A stretch of 64,000 nucleotides of DNA from Asterias rubens (taxonomy: Eukaryota; Echinodermata; Asteroidea; Forcipulatida; Asteriidae). Positions 22,154 to 33,600 of this stretch are shown one piece after another. The notes beneath the pieces were generated by a model, which made no database searches, was not told where the DNA came from, and was given only the letters and a program-made list of their open reading frames with translations. A program made the translations under genes and the position numbers. Positions within the stretch are counted from its first letter, which is position 1, and every line of letters starts with the position of its first letter. Where the stretch lies: positions 7,935,343 through 7,999,342 of the forward strand of contig NC_047063.1 of the NCBI RefSeq assembly GCF_902459465.1. The letters run 5' to 3'.

Positions 22154-22611
22154 TGTATTTTCGTTGCCTGATATATTATGTCCATGGTATCAATTAGGGG
22201 ACCTTGTAATGGATTTCCCTTATGGTAAGTGTTTGCACCCAGACTGGTTGCACCTATGCGTGCAATATTCTCCATATACATCAAAACTCATTGGCCTACA
22301 GTCCACGTCACCTTTTAGGATACGACCTACAGTTTTCACTCACCATGTTTCCATAGCATAGGGGAAACAGTCACGGTAATTATAGCCTAATCTAGGTCTT
22401 CCCCTTTGAGTCAATAGGGGCTGGACCTGAGGTGCCCCTTCCCTTAATTGATCATATGGTTTGGCCTTGCGGTGGTTTTGGCTTTTGTATGAAAACACAA
22501 CCATCGGGATCTTATCAGTAGAGGACATTAAAATGCTAATGGGGAGCAATTTTCACTAAAAACACGATTTTAGCATTATGTGTTTTGTTATTTAAGCAGC
22601 AGCATCTAGCA

Positions 22612-22760
22612 ACAGAGTCCAGAATTCATCCGAGGACGATCGGAGAGCATACTGATCGAAACGTCGAGTTGTCAACAGCCGGTTCTTTTCAGATTCAACA
22701 CTACTCAAAAGAGATTAACACATGTGCTTCCGCAAACCTCACCCAATTAAACTCCATGCA
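22612..22760 (+). repeat. Repeat with GATCGAAACGTCGAGTTGTC
   Basis: GAGCATACTGATCGAAACGT then GTTGTCAACAGCCGGTTCTT, CAACACTACTCAAAAGA and CCGCAAACCTCACC. The second half recurs at 62815-62895 and in part at 5922-5985. Probably retroelement terminal sequence (a Penelope-like or LINE end is possible). Confidence 0.5.
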
Positions 22761-22788
22761 AAGTTTTCAAATAATACTTATGTTATCG

Positions 22789-22937
22789 CAATAGGAGACT
22801 TTTGAACGCTAGGTGGCAGCAGACTTACCGGGTAAATTTCTTGTTTACACCATTCTGAGCATGCTCACATTTCCAAAAACAATGGATTTACCTGGTAAGT
22901 CTGCTGCCACTTAGAGTCCAAAAAGTATCCCAATTGG
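22789..22937. mobile_element. Palindromic MITE with CTCF-like motif in each arm
   Basis: Left arm GAACGCTAGGTGGCAGCAGA then CTTACCGGGTAAAT; the right arm is its inverse (ATTTACCTGGTAAGTCTGCT, GCCACTTAGAGTCC). Each arm holds a close match to the CTCF core, pointing towards each other. About 150 bases. Confidence 0.75.
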
Positions 22938-23368
22938 GTAACATTTTCACTCATACGTCCAAAATGTTAAATTCTCTCAAAACCTCAGAAACATTTGAAT
23001 TAGTACCAGCTGATTGAACTATTACATACAAGAGACCACATGAGAAAGGGTGAAGTTTTACCAGGGATCCCCATACTAGACGTCTCCCCTAGTATAATCC
23101 ATACGTCTACCGACTCTTCCCCTTTTTCAATCTGTGCGTGAGTGTCTGTAACACTCTGTTTCCTAGATCCTTATCAACTTCCTGTTTCTTGATCTTCCTG
23201 CCCTTTTCCTCAAGGATGCAACGGTAGTGGTAGGCCATGTTTTGATTGACAAGATGAGTGCAACTCATCTGAGGTGTTTTATGTCTAACCGCACCCACCC
23301 CTTCGCCAAAACTCCGACAGTTGTACCATGGAGGAAGAAAATTGTCTTCCTCCATGGTTGTACCATGC

Positions 23369-23382
23369 CCAGTAGGTGGCAG
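23369..23382 (+). promoter_or_regulatory. Perfect CTCF core match CCAGTAGGTGGCAG
   Basis: Matches all 14 positions of the degenerate core CCASYAGRKGGCRS known from bilaterian CTCF. It is outside the MITEs and next to a perfect hairpin (23325-23355). Binding is not shown. Confidence 0.35.
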
Positions 23383-24707
23383 GGGGTACCCCCCCCCCCC
23401 CAAAAAAAAGGGGGGAACGTACAGTGTAAACAGCTCTCCATTGTGTTCTTTACCAAGTAATATTTAATGTTAGGGGTATATACTTCAATCTGAAGTATAT
23501 GACGGCAATGACGGTGCCCGGCCGGCCGGACTTGACCACTAATAACTTGACCCAGTTTCTTGGCAAGTTAAGAAAACTAAGTAAATAAAGTTAAGTTGAT
23601 AAAATACAGATAACCTTATACAGACGAACCCCCTTCCCCCAACATCAAAGATGAATTTTCTTTTTAATTTCTGTGATTTCAACCACCTAGTGCAACACAA
23701 GAGGGGTACACACCACGCATCATATCGAGCACCAAAATTCGGCAGTGGTTTTAAAGGACACCTCCATTTTTCATTGGTACCTGTCCAATATAAACCCCTA
23801 ATGTAGTTTCAATTTATTACCCCTATCCCCTGCCCTGCACCTGATCCCCCACCCCCTATCTATTTATTTCCTTCATGATCAGATACGATCCATCGACGAG
23901 GGGTCGTATTAGAGGTAAAAGTTAAGACCATCCAGTCTAGGCCAATTTACACCCTATCAAGACACGAAGCCCAGTTTTACCGGTTTCCTTCGGTATAGGC
24001 CTACAACATTAATGGCTGTCAATGCCTATTTCAAGTTCCCTTCTTGATCTACGAAAGGGACTTTAGTGATTCATGCATTAAAATGTTGGGATTTCAACTT
24101 TGACAATAAACTCAACTCCTTCCTCCATTACAAGACTTTCAAATGTCCCCAGAAAAAATGTTATAGACAACAGTGACAACTGAATTGCCACTAAAATACG
24201 ACCCCTTTGCGTTACATGAACATCCCGAACCGAAACCCAAACGAGATGAAGTTTTTAATAACTCAACAACAGCCATTCAGTGAAAGTTATTTGTGTTTAG
24301 TTATAGTTGCCCAAGAGTGTTGCGTCAACCAAGTCTGGAATGATATTTTGACAGTTGAAAACAAATAGGAAACTCTTATTCAGTGTCATGTCCATGTCAC
24401 ACCAGGCAAACAGTTCCATCAGGCAATCTCCAAGAAGATAGCCATTGACATTTTGATTTTCACATTTTTGTTCTTGAGGATCTTAAGACATTGCTTGAAG
24501 ACACTGCTGAAGTGTCCGGTAGCATGTAGGCCCTACTGCAGTTGGCCACATGGGCATACATTATCGGCTATTCGTTATAATAATACAAATCTAACTGTTT
24601 TTCTGAGTAGGCCTACAGTAACATGTACAACAAAATCGAAAAAAGAACATTAGGAAAAACATCACCATGCTTAATGTATAAAGCCAAGTAAACATTGAAA
24701 TGTAATT

Positions 24708-24735
24708 GGAACCATGGAGCATGCTCCATGGTTCC
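24708..24735. repeat. Perfect 28-base palindrome
   Basis: GGAACCATGGAGCA followed at once by its exact reverse complement with no loop. The flanks ATT and CAAT extend it with one gap. Confidence 0.85.
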
Positions 24736-25202
24736 CAATCGCAATTTGAAACCGCTTTATGGGAATAAGTTCTAAGCTGGTTACAATCCTGGCACAATAA
24801 CAGACATGTTAGTAAACCCAAGAGAACCTTTTCAGGTGGCTAACGACGGGGTCATCCGATTCAATTTTAATGCAAAAGATGGCGTTACTATATCCAATAT
24901 GAAGTACCCAAATTGTAGAGACGTAGCTTGAGATCACTGACGTCACGCAACAAAGAACCACAGACGTCTATAAAATTGCGATTTGAATTGGAAACATCTT
25001 GCTTCTTTAAAACTTGTGTTTTTCATAATAATTCGTTGTCTTTGTGCAACAATACTTTAAGAGCACCTGTTCTCAATGATTCCCCCAAGCAAGACCATGG
25101 CAATGAATAGCTTGGCTCCTCGCCATGCTTCAGCGTCCCTCGATGATAACACGAGCATGTACCTCTGTGTGCTGGTTTCCCGCGAGAGGCGAGTACAACA
25201 TC

Positions 25203-25332
25203 ATGGCGCGCTTTACGAGACAGGAAAGAAATGTCCTCGCTGTTCTTCTTCATAGATTTATGAGTGACAGAGAAGGTCCTCTGAGCCAAGGCGTCAGCAG
25301 CCCCCTGTGTCATTGTAACATCTCATTCGAGA
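25203..25332 (+). CDS. Candidate first coding exon, unrecognised
   Basis: ATGGCG start in a locally GC-rich patch, open for 43 codons (MARFTRQERNVLAV...) and ending at a consensus donor GAGA|GTAAGTGA in phase 1. No family recognised and no continuation exon with matching phase was found. Could be chance. Confidence 0.25.
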
Positions 25333-25882
25333 GTAAGTGACAATGTTTCGATAGCAGACAGCAAGGCTACCCCATACAGCCTACATGGCTACCTCATACA
25401 GCCACGCTGGAAATGTTCTTTAGGAGCGCCTCTGTTCGCCTCTTGAGTGAACAACCAGATTACGTATCAGCACACCCCCTTGTAATCAAAGCCTTGTGCC
25501 CAGATTACCGGAACACCGATGATTCAAGTTGAACCTCATGACAGCTCAAACAAATCTCACATGGATAGTTGAAACGAACAATGGATAAAGGCCGTCCATG
25601 AACTTTTAGAGAAGAGCGATAAACTGTTAGTATCAATATCCTTTTTCGTTCTGATAGATGTCACATACATTTCTACTTATGACTTGAAAGAAACAGCAGC
25701 TATACAAGACATAACTTGTCAACCACCTCTACATTCAGAAAAGTCCAATACCATCATGTATGTCAGCTTCGAATGTAACCGAGGCCATCCCATGTTTTGC
25801 CTGTATGACATAGAGAACGATTTATGCCAGCATTTTCACATATCATAGCATTCAGACTGAGAACATTTTGTGCATTCTAATA

Positions 25883-26263
25883 TTTAAAGGCAGTGGACAC
25901 TATTGGTAGTTACTCAAAATAATTATTAGCAGAAAACCTTTCTTGGTGACCAGCAATGGGGAGAGATTGATGGTATAAAACATTGTGAGAAACGGCTCCC
26001 TCTTAAGTGCCATAGTTTTCCAGAAAGAAGTAATTTTCCACGAATTTGATTTCGAGACCTCAGATTTAGAACTTGAGGTCTCGAAATCAACCATCTAAAC
26101 GCACACAACTTCGTGTGACAAGGGTGTTTTTTCTTTCATTATTATCTCGCAACTTCGATATCCGATTGAGGTCAAATTTCCACAGGTTAGTTATTTCTTA
26201 CATGAGATACACCAACTGTGAAAGCTAGTCTTTGACAATTACCAATAGTGTCCAGTGTCTTTA
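25883..26263. mobile_element. TTAAAGGCAGTGG family MITE, full copy
   Basis: Both ends present (TTTAAAGGCAGTGGACAC / GTGTCCAGTGTCTTTAA). Very close to the copy at 59664-60052 over the whole length, including GAACTTGAGGTCTCGAAATC, so these two transposed recently relative to the others. Confidence 0.9.
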
Positions 26264-26563
26264 ATAACAAGTCGATCAATAAAGGATTTTATACTTGTGT
26301 CTGTAAAAATGCCATTTTAAGAGGTTGGTCATGTTTTACTATCTTTGAATCAATATAATGTACAGCTGTGTGTTAAAGTGATTGCTTGCTTACTCTTTTT
26401 GAATCAAGCAATGGTACAACTTACATCATGCCACAAATAATGCGTGCTCACTCCGTGAATTGAACATGATCAACAAAAATATATAAAAGTTAAGTTTTGT
26501 GATGCTCCCCGTCTATACAACAAAGACACAATAAATGTATGTTCCTATTCTCGGAATATACAG

Positions 26564-26650
26564 GGTACAGACTGTCCTCTATGCCTGGATTCGATGACCC
26601 TGCACGTACAGGAACAATTTGACAACCTTGGGCTCCCGCAATACAACGTG
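26564..26650 (+). CDS. Candidate internal exon, unrecognised
   Basis: TACAG|GGTACA acceptor and AACGTG|GTAAGC donor enclose 29 open codons, GTDCPLCLDSMTLHV then EQFDNLG. The polypyrimidine tract is weak and the phase (0) does not match the candidate exon at 25203. Confidence 0.15.
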
Positions 26651-26659
26651 GTAAGCAAA

Positions 26660-27110
26660 CAAACTATCGCACTTTCACGGACCCTATTCAATAGCCACGA
26701 GACTTACACCGCTATCAGAAAAAGACGACCAAGACGGTTACGGTTTGAAGTAAACGAAATCACGCACTTTCACGGACCCTGTTTCAGTACACACGAGAGT
26801 TACTGATCAGAAAAAACGATGGGAACAAACCAAGACGATTTCTGGTATCCCATTGAAGCAACTACAAAACCAAGCACTTTTTCTCTTCCCTGCTCTATGC
26901 TTTGACGAACCATGTTCAATACGAACGAGACTTCGACCTTCAGGACCCTTAAAAAGGAGGGACAGCTACTTGTATCATAGTCATGGGACCCCCCCCCCCC
27001 TACAAAATCATGTACTTTAGCGACCCTGTTCAATACGCAAGAGACTTTCGCAGGTGCTATGATCAGAAAACGAAGGAGAAAAACCAAGACGTTTCTATAT
27101 TGACATAAGA
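26660..27110. repeat. Decayed tandem repeat, about 110-130-base units
   Basis: The block CACTTTCACGGACCCT, TCAATAC-CACGAGACTT, GATCAGAAAA, AACCAAGACG recurs about four times with heavy drift and two poly-C tracts. Frames over it are by-products of the repetition. Confidence 0.6.
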
Positions 27111-28391
27111 CACCCCCCCCCACCAACTCCTCACTAAAGAAAACCCAGGTACCAAACAAAAACTGACTAATAATGACAGTGTTCCTGTGTTCTATTACAC
27201 CTTTTGGCAATACACATGTTTTTTAAATTACTCAAATTACAGATCATTTATCACCTGGCAAGCGAGCATTCGATGCCTTGGGTTTGTTCGCTAATAACCC
27301 CTCGGCCATCTAGAACATACTCACAGCATAATCTCGCTTAAGGGCAGCAACCTTTTTTGCAAGATGCAGTGTTATCCAGAATTAAAGCATCTAGATTCTG
27401 GGGTCCTTGAGCGGGCCCCGGCACCCAACAAGGGCAACGTGCTCTGCGCTTGTTCTGGGCGCTTAATACTCAATCCTTATGACAACACTGGATAATGGTA
27501 TTTTTTCACCTGCTACTTCAAAAACTATGGACAACCCGAAGATGTTTCAAAGAGAATTTTCAACGTTTCTGATTAACCTTGACGGGTTAAAATCATCTAA
27601 AACCTTCATGTTTACAATGAGAAATTTCAGCTGTAAGCAGTACATTTTAATTTAAACATCAAATGTGCTGGGACTTTTTTTCAAATATTACAAGTTTTTA
27701 TATACCATGTAAAGATACTCGTTTTATAATTCTGCTTTTAATAATTTATTTGTCGTGTGACTTTTTAGAATGCAGGATTGAATCTCTAGCTGTCAGGGGG
27801 GCATTTTTCAAATTTTACAAAATTTATATATTTATATTTTTATATATTTATCAATTTATACATGTACAAGAAACTTGTTTTTATAACTGCTTTTTTAATA
27901 AGTTATTTGTCTAGTTGGCAGGGGAGAATCTTTTCTTCTAGACTTGCTGTAGGGCTTGCCTTTCGAGGTTTGTACAAATGATCTCCTCCTGCCAGATAAT
28001 GGTTTGACTGTCTACTTTGATTTTGATGTTTTTATCTTGTAAAACATTTTGACCTTTTGGTCACAATGTGATGATGTCAATCAAATATACCAACATACCA
28101 ATATATAATATCTTTTTATTCTTAAAAAAATTATTTTTAGCAAATCTATGTAGTAGTAATTGCATGCCCCGCCGGTAACTTTCTAATAGGCTTAGACCTT
28201 CAATGTCTCAAAATAAAACAACAAACAAACAATCAATAACAAGATGTGCGCTGATTGACAAACCATAGTTTGACAAGACACTTAAAAGGTTTGATACATC
28301 AATAAAAAATATCTTTAGTATATCAAGTTTTTGGCCATGACATGAATCCCTCCTCACTGTGAATTAAGATGTAATGTATGTAACATAATTT
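27111..28391. other. Intergenic, AT-rich
   Basis: Nothing recognisable except AT-rich TATATTTATAT tracts near 27810-27870. Confidence 0.5.
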
Positions 28392-28790
28392 ACCTTTGGG
28401 GGTGTCCTGGCCAAGCGCATAAGAGCAACGGACTCAAGTTCAGGTGGCTCATTAATCGGGATGTGGGTTCGAATCCCAGTCGTGACAATTGTGTCCTTGA
28501 GCAAGACACTTAACAATTGCTTCTCTCCACCCAGGGGTAAAATGGGTACCTGTGAGGGCAGAGATGGTTTATGTGAACGGTTAGATTGGAGCGCTGTAAC
28601 TAGCAGCACTGCCTACAGGTATATACTGATCATGGAGCTGAGATGGTTTAAGCTATCTCTACCTCCATGGTTTAGGGAATGATCTAAGGCCTGGTGACCG
28701 GGGGTAATAATTTTGGAAGCGCTTTGAAATCTCTTTGGGCTGTGATAAAGCGCCATATAAAAATGTATTATTGTTGTTGTTACTATTATT
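28392..28790 (+). mobile_element. tRNA-derived SINE, near full length
   Basis: The head GGTGTCCTGGCCAAGCGCAT...GGACTCAAGTTCAGG...GGGTTCGAATCCCAG is a Leu-type tRNA body with A and B boxes. The body CTTGAGCAAGACACTTAACA and GGGTACCTGTGAGGGCAGAG is shared with 45465-45775 and 61237-61420. The tail AAAGCGCCATATAAAAATG then a TTG/TTA repeat resembles LINE-type 3' ends. Confidence 0.85.
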
Positions 28791-29388
28791 ATTTTTACCT
28801 GTAGAAGTACAAAGTGAAATCACAGAGCAATGTTTCAGGAGATTTGCATAAATTCGTTGTACATAAGAAGAACATCATTTTTCTGAAATTGTTTTACTCA
28901 TTTCTCAAAAACCAAAGCATCTTGGCAAGTATTATTATAAAAAGAAGCTTTCAACATCATTATCTTAAAATCGTGTAAGTTTAATGTAAATCTATACGTA
29001 CGTCTTGTGTTTTGTGTCGTACAAAAAGTACCCAAACCCTTTTACTTTGATTGAAGAGACACATTTGAGCAGTATCTTTCATCCAAACACAAGCTCATCG
29101 CTCATCTCAAACACATCCCTTGGCTGTCTAGCGAGGTAGTGTCACATGAACATGACAAATACAGCTCCACACCTGCTAGACTCACATGTGGTTTACCCCT
29201 TAAGGATGATCGCCTCAAACATGAGGGGGTAAGTCTTCATAAAGTCACTTGCACAAAACCTCATCATCTTTCATGGAAGACTGACAAATTATTACCAGAA
29301 GACTATTTTGGAATATTATTGATCAAATCTAAACAGTCTGTGACAAATTGAATCACCCTCAGGTACAATCAACTTTGTTGTCAATAAA
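28791..29388. other. Intergenic between SINE and APEX2 3' end
   Basis: No repeat or gene recognised; a 70-codon frame at 29139-29351 has no domain. Confidence 0.45.
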
Positions 29389-29394
29389 TTTAAT
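29389..29394 (-). promoter_or_regulatory. Possible APEX2 poly(A) signal (ATTAAA on minus)
   Basis: ATTAAA about 160 bases after the APEX2 stop; no AATAAA is closer. Plausible but unproven. Confidence 0.3.
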
Positions 29395-29556
29395 TGACTG
29401 CAGACTCCCTCGATTTGTAAGCCATATCCTTATTGGAATGACTTTGGCTATGGCAGGCTTTGACTTAAGCAGCAATGCGGAGTACATGTGTATAAAGTAA
29501 TCTAGCGGTAGCCACAGCCACTACTAGAGATACCCTAAGATAAGTTCAGCTTGGAT

Positions 29557-30645
29557 TCAATTTGGAGCAAGTAACTTGGTTTTCACAACCCAACTGAAAG
29601 AGTTACACCTTGCATTTGGATCATTCTTGTGCCCTTCCGGTCGAGAACAAACAAAGAATTTACGTCCTAGATTTGGGCCTGGTTTCTTGACAGTTCTCAG
29701 AAGACATGGTTCATTGTGTCCCTTGCATCGCGGTGGAGGAGGAGGACCTGAGAATAGTTTCTTCCAAGAAGTCAGATTTTTCTTCTCTGTGTTTTGTTGA
29801 TCTTTTGGAGGTGAGTCTTTGGTTGGTCCACCCTCTGAAGATATATGGGACTCCTGAGAGGCTGATACTTGGGATTCCTGAGAGGCTGTTTCAGAATATT
29901 TGCTCTCAGTGTTTTGTTCTTCTTTAGATACAGAGTCTAGGACCTGCACATCTGGACTAGAAGAGTCTGGCACCTCAGCTTTTTGTGGTTTCTTTTTCAC
30001 AAAGAAGTTCATAAGACTGCCTTTTTGTTGTCGAGTCCCTGTCTTTTGCTTTTTCTGGGCCTGTTGACTACTCAGGTCATTACCAAGCCTTTTTAAGCCT
30101 GATTTAGTGTTATCAACTTTTCTCTGACTTGTTTTGTGCACATCCCTTATCTTATCAGCTTCAGCTTGCCTAGCAAGGGCTACTTTACTTGGAGACAATT
30201 TCTGGAAGAAGGACATCAACTTCATCTGCTTGCCTGAAAACTCAGGCATGTTGCTTGAGCTAAGTTGGGGTAGCTTCTCTGATGGAACGGGTTCACATTT
30301 GAGCCTGGCTTTGACCGGACAGTGATCTGAACCTTCCACCTCCGGCATAATGTCACAATTTATGATCATCTTACTACAGAGATCTAGATCTGCGAAAATA
30401 TAATCGATCCTTGTTCCATAGTTCGTCTGCCGAGCACCAGTCATTGTAGACCAGCAGGTAAAGGCTTTCTCCCTATTGGGGTGGAAGAGGCGAAAAGTGT
30501 CCACGAATTTACCTTTGGAGGCGGGGAGTTCCTCCGTGTCTTTGCAATTTTTAGAGGAGGTCTCTGACTCTTTGGGTTCTTTTTTAGGAACACCATCGCA
30601 GAGGAAAGAATCGAGCCACTGACGACTGGGATGGAGTTCGAATTC
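29557..30645 (-). CDS. APEX2: APEX2 exon 6 (C-terminal half, stop)
   Basis: Acceptor CTTTTTTAG|GAATTC, stop at 29557-29559. Encodes the end of the nuclease fold (AFTCWSTMTGAR, TRIDYIF, EVEGSDHCPVKARL), the PIP box, a Ser/Gln/Lys-rich linker of about 150 residues and the zf-GRF domain (KKPGPNLGRKFFVCSRP). Confidence 0.96.
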   Translation of the reverse strand, partial: EFELHPSRQWLDSFLCDGVPKKEPKESETSSKNCKDTEELPASKGKFVDTFRLFHPNREKAFTCWSTMTGARQTNYGTRIDYIFADLDLCSKMIINCDIMPEVEGSDHCPVKARLKCEPVPSEKLPQLSSSNMPEFSGKQMKLMSFFQKLSPSKVALARQAEADKIRDVHKTSQRKVDNTKSGLKRLGNDLSSQQAQKKQKTGTRQQKGSLMNFFVKKKPQKAEVPDSSSPDVQVLDSVSKEEQNTESKYSETASQESQVSASQESHISSEGGPTKDSPPKDQQNTEKKNLTSWKKLFSGPPPPPRCKGHNEPCLLRTVKKPGPNLGRKFFVCSRPEGHKNDPNARCNSFSWVVKTKLLAPN

Positions 30646-33600
30646 CTAAAAAAGTAAAAAAGGAGTTATTATTTTCATGAAACTGGTATTAAAAAGTTTT
30701 TCTCTCAAGTCAACAGGCTGATTGCAGTGGATTTTTATGTAATTAACAATTAAATCAATAGACCTTATGCACATGACGTCATTTTAGTAGGGCGCCCTCA
30801 CCTAGAGGTAAAAAGGAGGTTGTTCATTGGCCAATCCTGTGCGCCGCGCGTACAAATCTGTGCGTTTTGATTGTTTCGTCACCGTTTTTCCACTAAGATG
30901 GCCGCTGGATGACGTCAATGCATAAGGTCTATTTTAAGAAATAAGCCTAGGCCTACAGAAAACCAGATTACATCAAAAATAATCACCAACACATTGGCAA
31001 GATTGGAAAATGTCTTCAGTTGAATTGTAGAGGAAGTATGAGATGTTAGGAAAAATCTAAAATAAGTACATTAGTACAATATTACAAAAATTGTAATTTG
31101 TGTTGCCTTAAAATTTCATACCAGAACAAAACAATGAGTTTAAAATAACTTAGTTTAATGTCTATCATTTTCCTTGAAAATATTGGAAGAGTCTTTTCTA
31201 ACAGAGAGACTTTAAGCTTGTTCTCCCTGATACAGTTCTTCCCTTTGAGTAGTTCATGACCTGAAGTATTGTATGAAAGTGTAGGGGGAAATCCAATCTG
31301 CTGTTAATCAGCAGATTGGGTTTTCCCAGACTGTTTTATTGTTATGTTTTACAATTCCCTCCTTGTACGCCATCAAGAGGAAACCAAGGAATAAGTCCCT
31401 TTGATAAACTGAGAGTCATTCTGTTGTTAGGTTGGTGGAACAATGTCATCAAAACACTTCAGAGCTGATGTCAATTCAGGGGGGGTTATAACAGGAAGGC
31501 GATTAAGGGGGTAATTCAAACTGGTATGGTACGATTTTGGTGTGAAATTCCAAAAGACTGCAGGTAAATGTAGCTCAACATGTTAACTGGACCAGCAGCC
31601 CGATTTCACAACAATTTTGGATTCAAGTCATTACAGATCAATAAAATTATTTCACAGTAATAGGGGGAGGGGTAGGGTGAAAGGTGAACAATGTTGGATT
31701 CAAGTCATTACAGATCAATAAAATCAATAAAATGGTTTCACATTAATAGGGGAGGGGTGGGTGAGAGGGGAACAATGTTGGATTCAAGTCATTACAGATC
31801 AATTAAATGATTTCACATTAATAGGGGAGGGGTAGGGTGAAAGGGGAACAATGTTGGATTCAAGTCATTACAGATCAACAAAATGATTTCACATTAATAG
31901 GGAGGGGTAGGATGAGAGGGGAACAATGTTGGATTCAAGTCATTACAGATCAATAAAATAATTTCACATTAATAGGGGAGGGATGGGGTCAGAGGGAAAC
32001 AATGTTGAATTCAAGTCATTACAGATCAATAAAATGATTTCACAGTAATAGGGGGAGGGGTAGGGTGAGAGGGGAACAATGTTGGATTCAAGTCATTACA
32101 GATCAATAAAATGATTTCACATTAATAGGGGAGGGGTAGGATGAGAGGGGAACACTGTTGGATTCAAGTCATTACAGATCAATAAAATGATTTCACATTA
32201 ATAGGGGAGGGGTAGGGTGAAAGGGGAACAATGTTGGATTAAAGTCATTACAGATCAACAAAATGATTTCACATTAATAGGGGAGGGGTAGGATGAGAGG
32301 GGAACACTGTTGGATTCAAGTCATTACAGATCAATAAAATGATCTCACATTAATAGGGGAGGGGTAGGGTGAAAGGGGAACAATGTTGGATTCAAGTCAT
32401 TACAGATCAACAAAATGATTTCACATTAATAGGGGAGGGGTAGGATGAGAGGGGAACAATGTTGGATTCAAGTCATTACAGATCAACAAAATGATTTCAC
32501 ATTAATAGGGGAGGGGTAGGATGAGAGGGGAACACTGTTGGATTCAAGTCATTACAGATCAATAAAATGATTTCACATTAATAGGGGAGGGGTAGGATGA
32601 AAGGGGAACAATGTTGGATTCAAGTCATTACAGATCAATTAAATGATTTCACATTAATAGGGGAGGGGTAGGATGAGAGGGGAACAATGTTGGATTCAAG
32701 TCATTACAGATCAACAAAATGATTTCACATTAATAGGGGAGGGGTAGGATGAGAGGGGAACACTGTTGGATTCAAGTCATTACAGATCAATAAAACGATT
32801 TCACATTAATAGGGGAGGGGTAGGGTGAAAGGGGAACAATGTTGGATTCAAGTCATTACAGATCAATTAAATGATTTCACATTAATAGGGGAGGGGTAGG
32901 GTGAAAGGGGAACAATGTTGGATTCAAGTCATTACAGATCAATAAAATGATTTCACATTAATAGGGGAGGGGTGGGGTGAGAGGGGAACAATGTTGGATT
33001 CAAGTCATTACAGATCAATATAATGATTTCACAGTAATAGGGGAGGGGTGGGGTGAAAGGGGAACAATGTTGGATTCAAGTCATTACAGATCAATAAAAT
33101 GATTTCACATTAATAGGGGAGGGGTAGGATGAGAGGGGAACAATGTTGGATTCAAGTCATTACAGATCAATAAAATAATTTCACATTAATAGGGGAAGGA
33201 TGGGGTCAGAGAGGAAACAATGTTGGATTCAAGTCATTACAGATCAATAAAATGATTTCACAGTAATAGGGGAGGGGTAGGGTGAGAGGGGAACAATGTT
33301 GGATTCAAGTCATTACAGATCAATAAAATAATTTCACATTAATAGGGGAGGGATGGGGTCAGAGGGGAACAATGTTGGATTCAAGTCAGTCAGATCAATA
33401 AAAATGATTTAGCAGTAAGAAAAGGAAAGGGTTGAGGATGATGGAAAAAAGTTTTTAAAATTAGGTTGTTAGAGATCAATAAATGATTTCAAAGTAATTA
33501 TTAGCACCTTTTTTAAATGGGGGAAGAGAGAACGTGTTGATTTTAAGCCGTTACAGATTACTGATTTTTTACAGTAATAATCAGTACTTGATGCAAAAGC

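Larger units (their letters stand above)
22154..25202. other. Intergenic repeats and filler
   Basis: Contains the repeats at 22612-22760 and 22789-22937, a hairpin and CTCF-like motif near 23340, a repeat pair member (23515-23590, matching 19780-19870 with GGACTTGACCACTAATAA) and a perfect 28-base palindrome (24708-24735). No gene supported. Confidence 0.55.

Noticed and set aside
22612..22670. Hammerhead ribozyme, suggested by GAGGACGATC...GATCGAAAC
   Set aside because: The CTGANGA core has a mismatch and the base pairs next to the core (10.1-11.1) do not form. Kept only as a retroelement-like repeat.
26800..27210. 136-codon minus-strand frame rich in Val and Gly
   Set aside because: Lies over a decayed tandem repeat with poly-C tracts; the frame is a by-product of repetition.
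31606..33415. CRISPR array or centromeric satellite
   Set aside because: No alternating unique spacers; the whole unit repeats. The array is too small and lies within an intron, so minisatellite is the fitting term.
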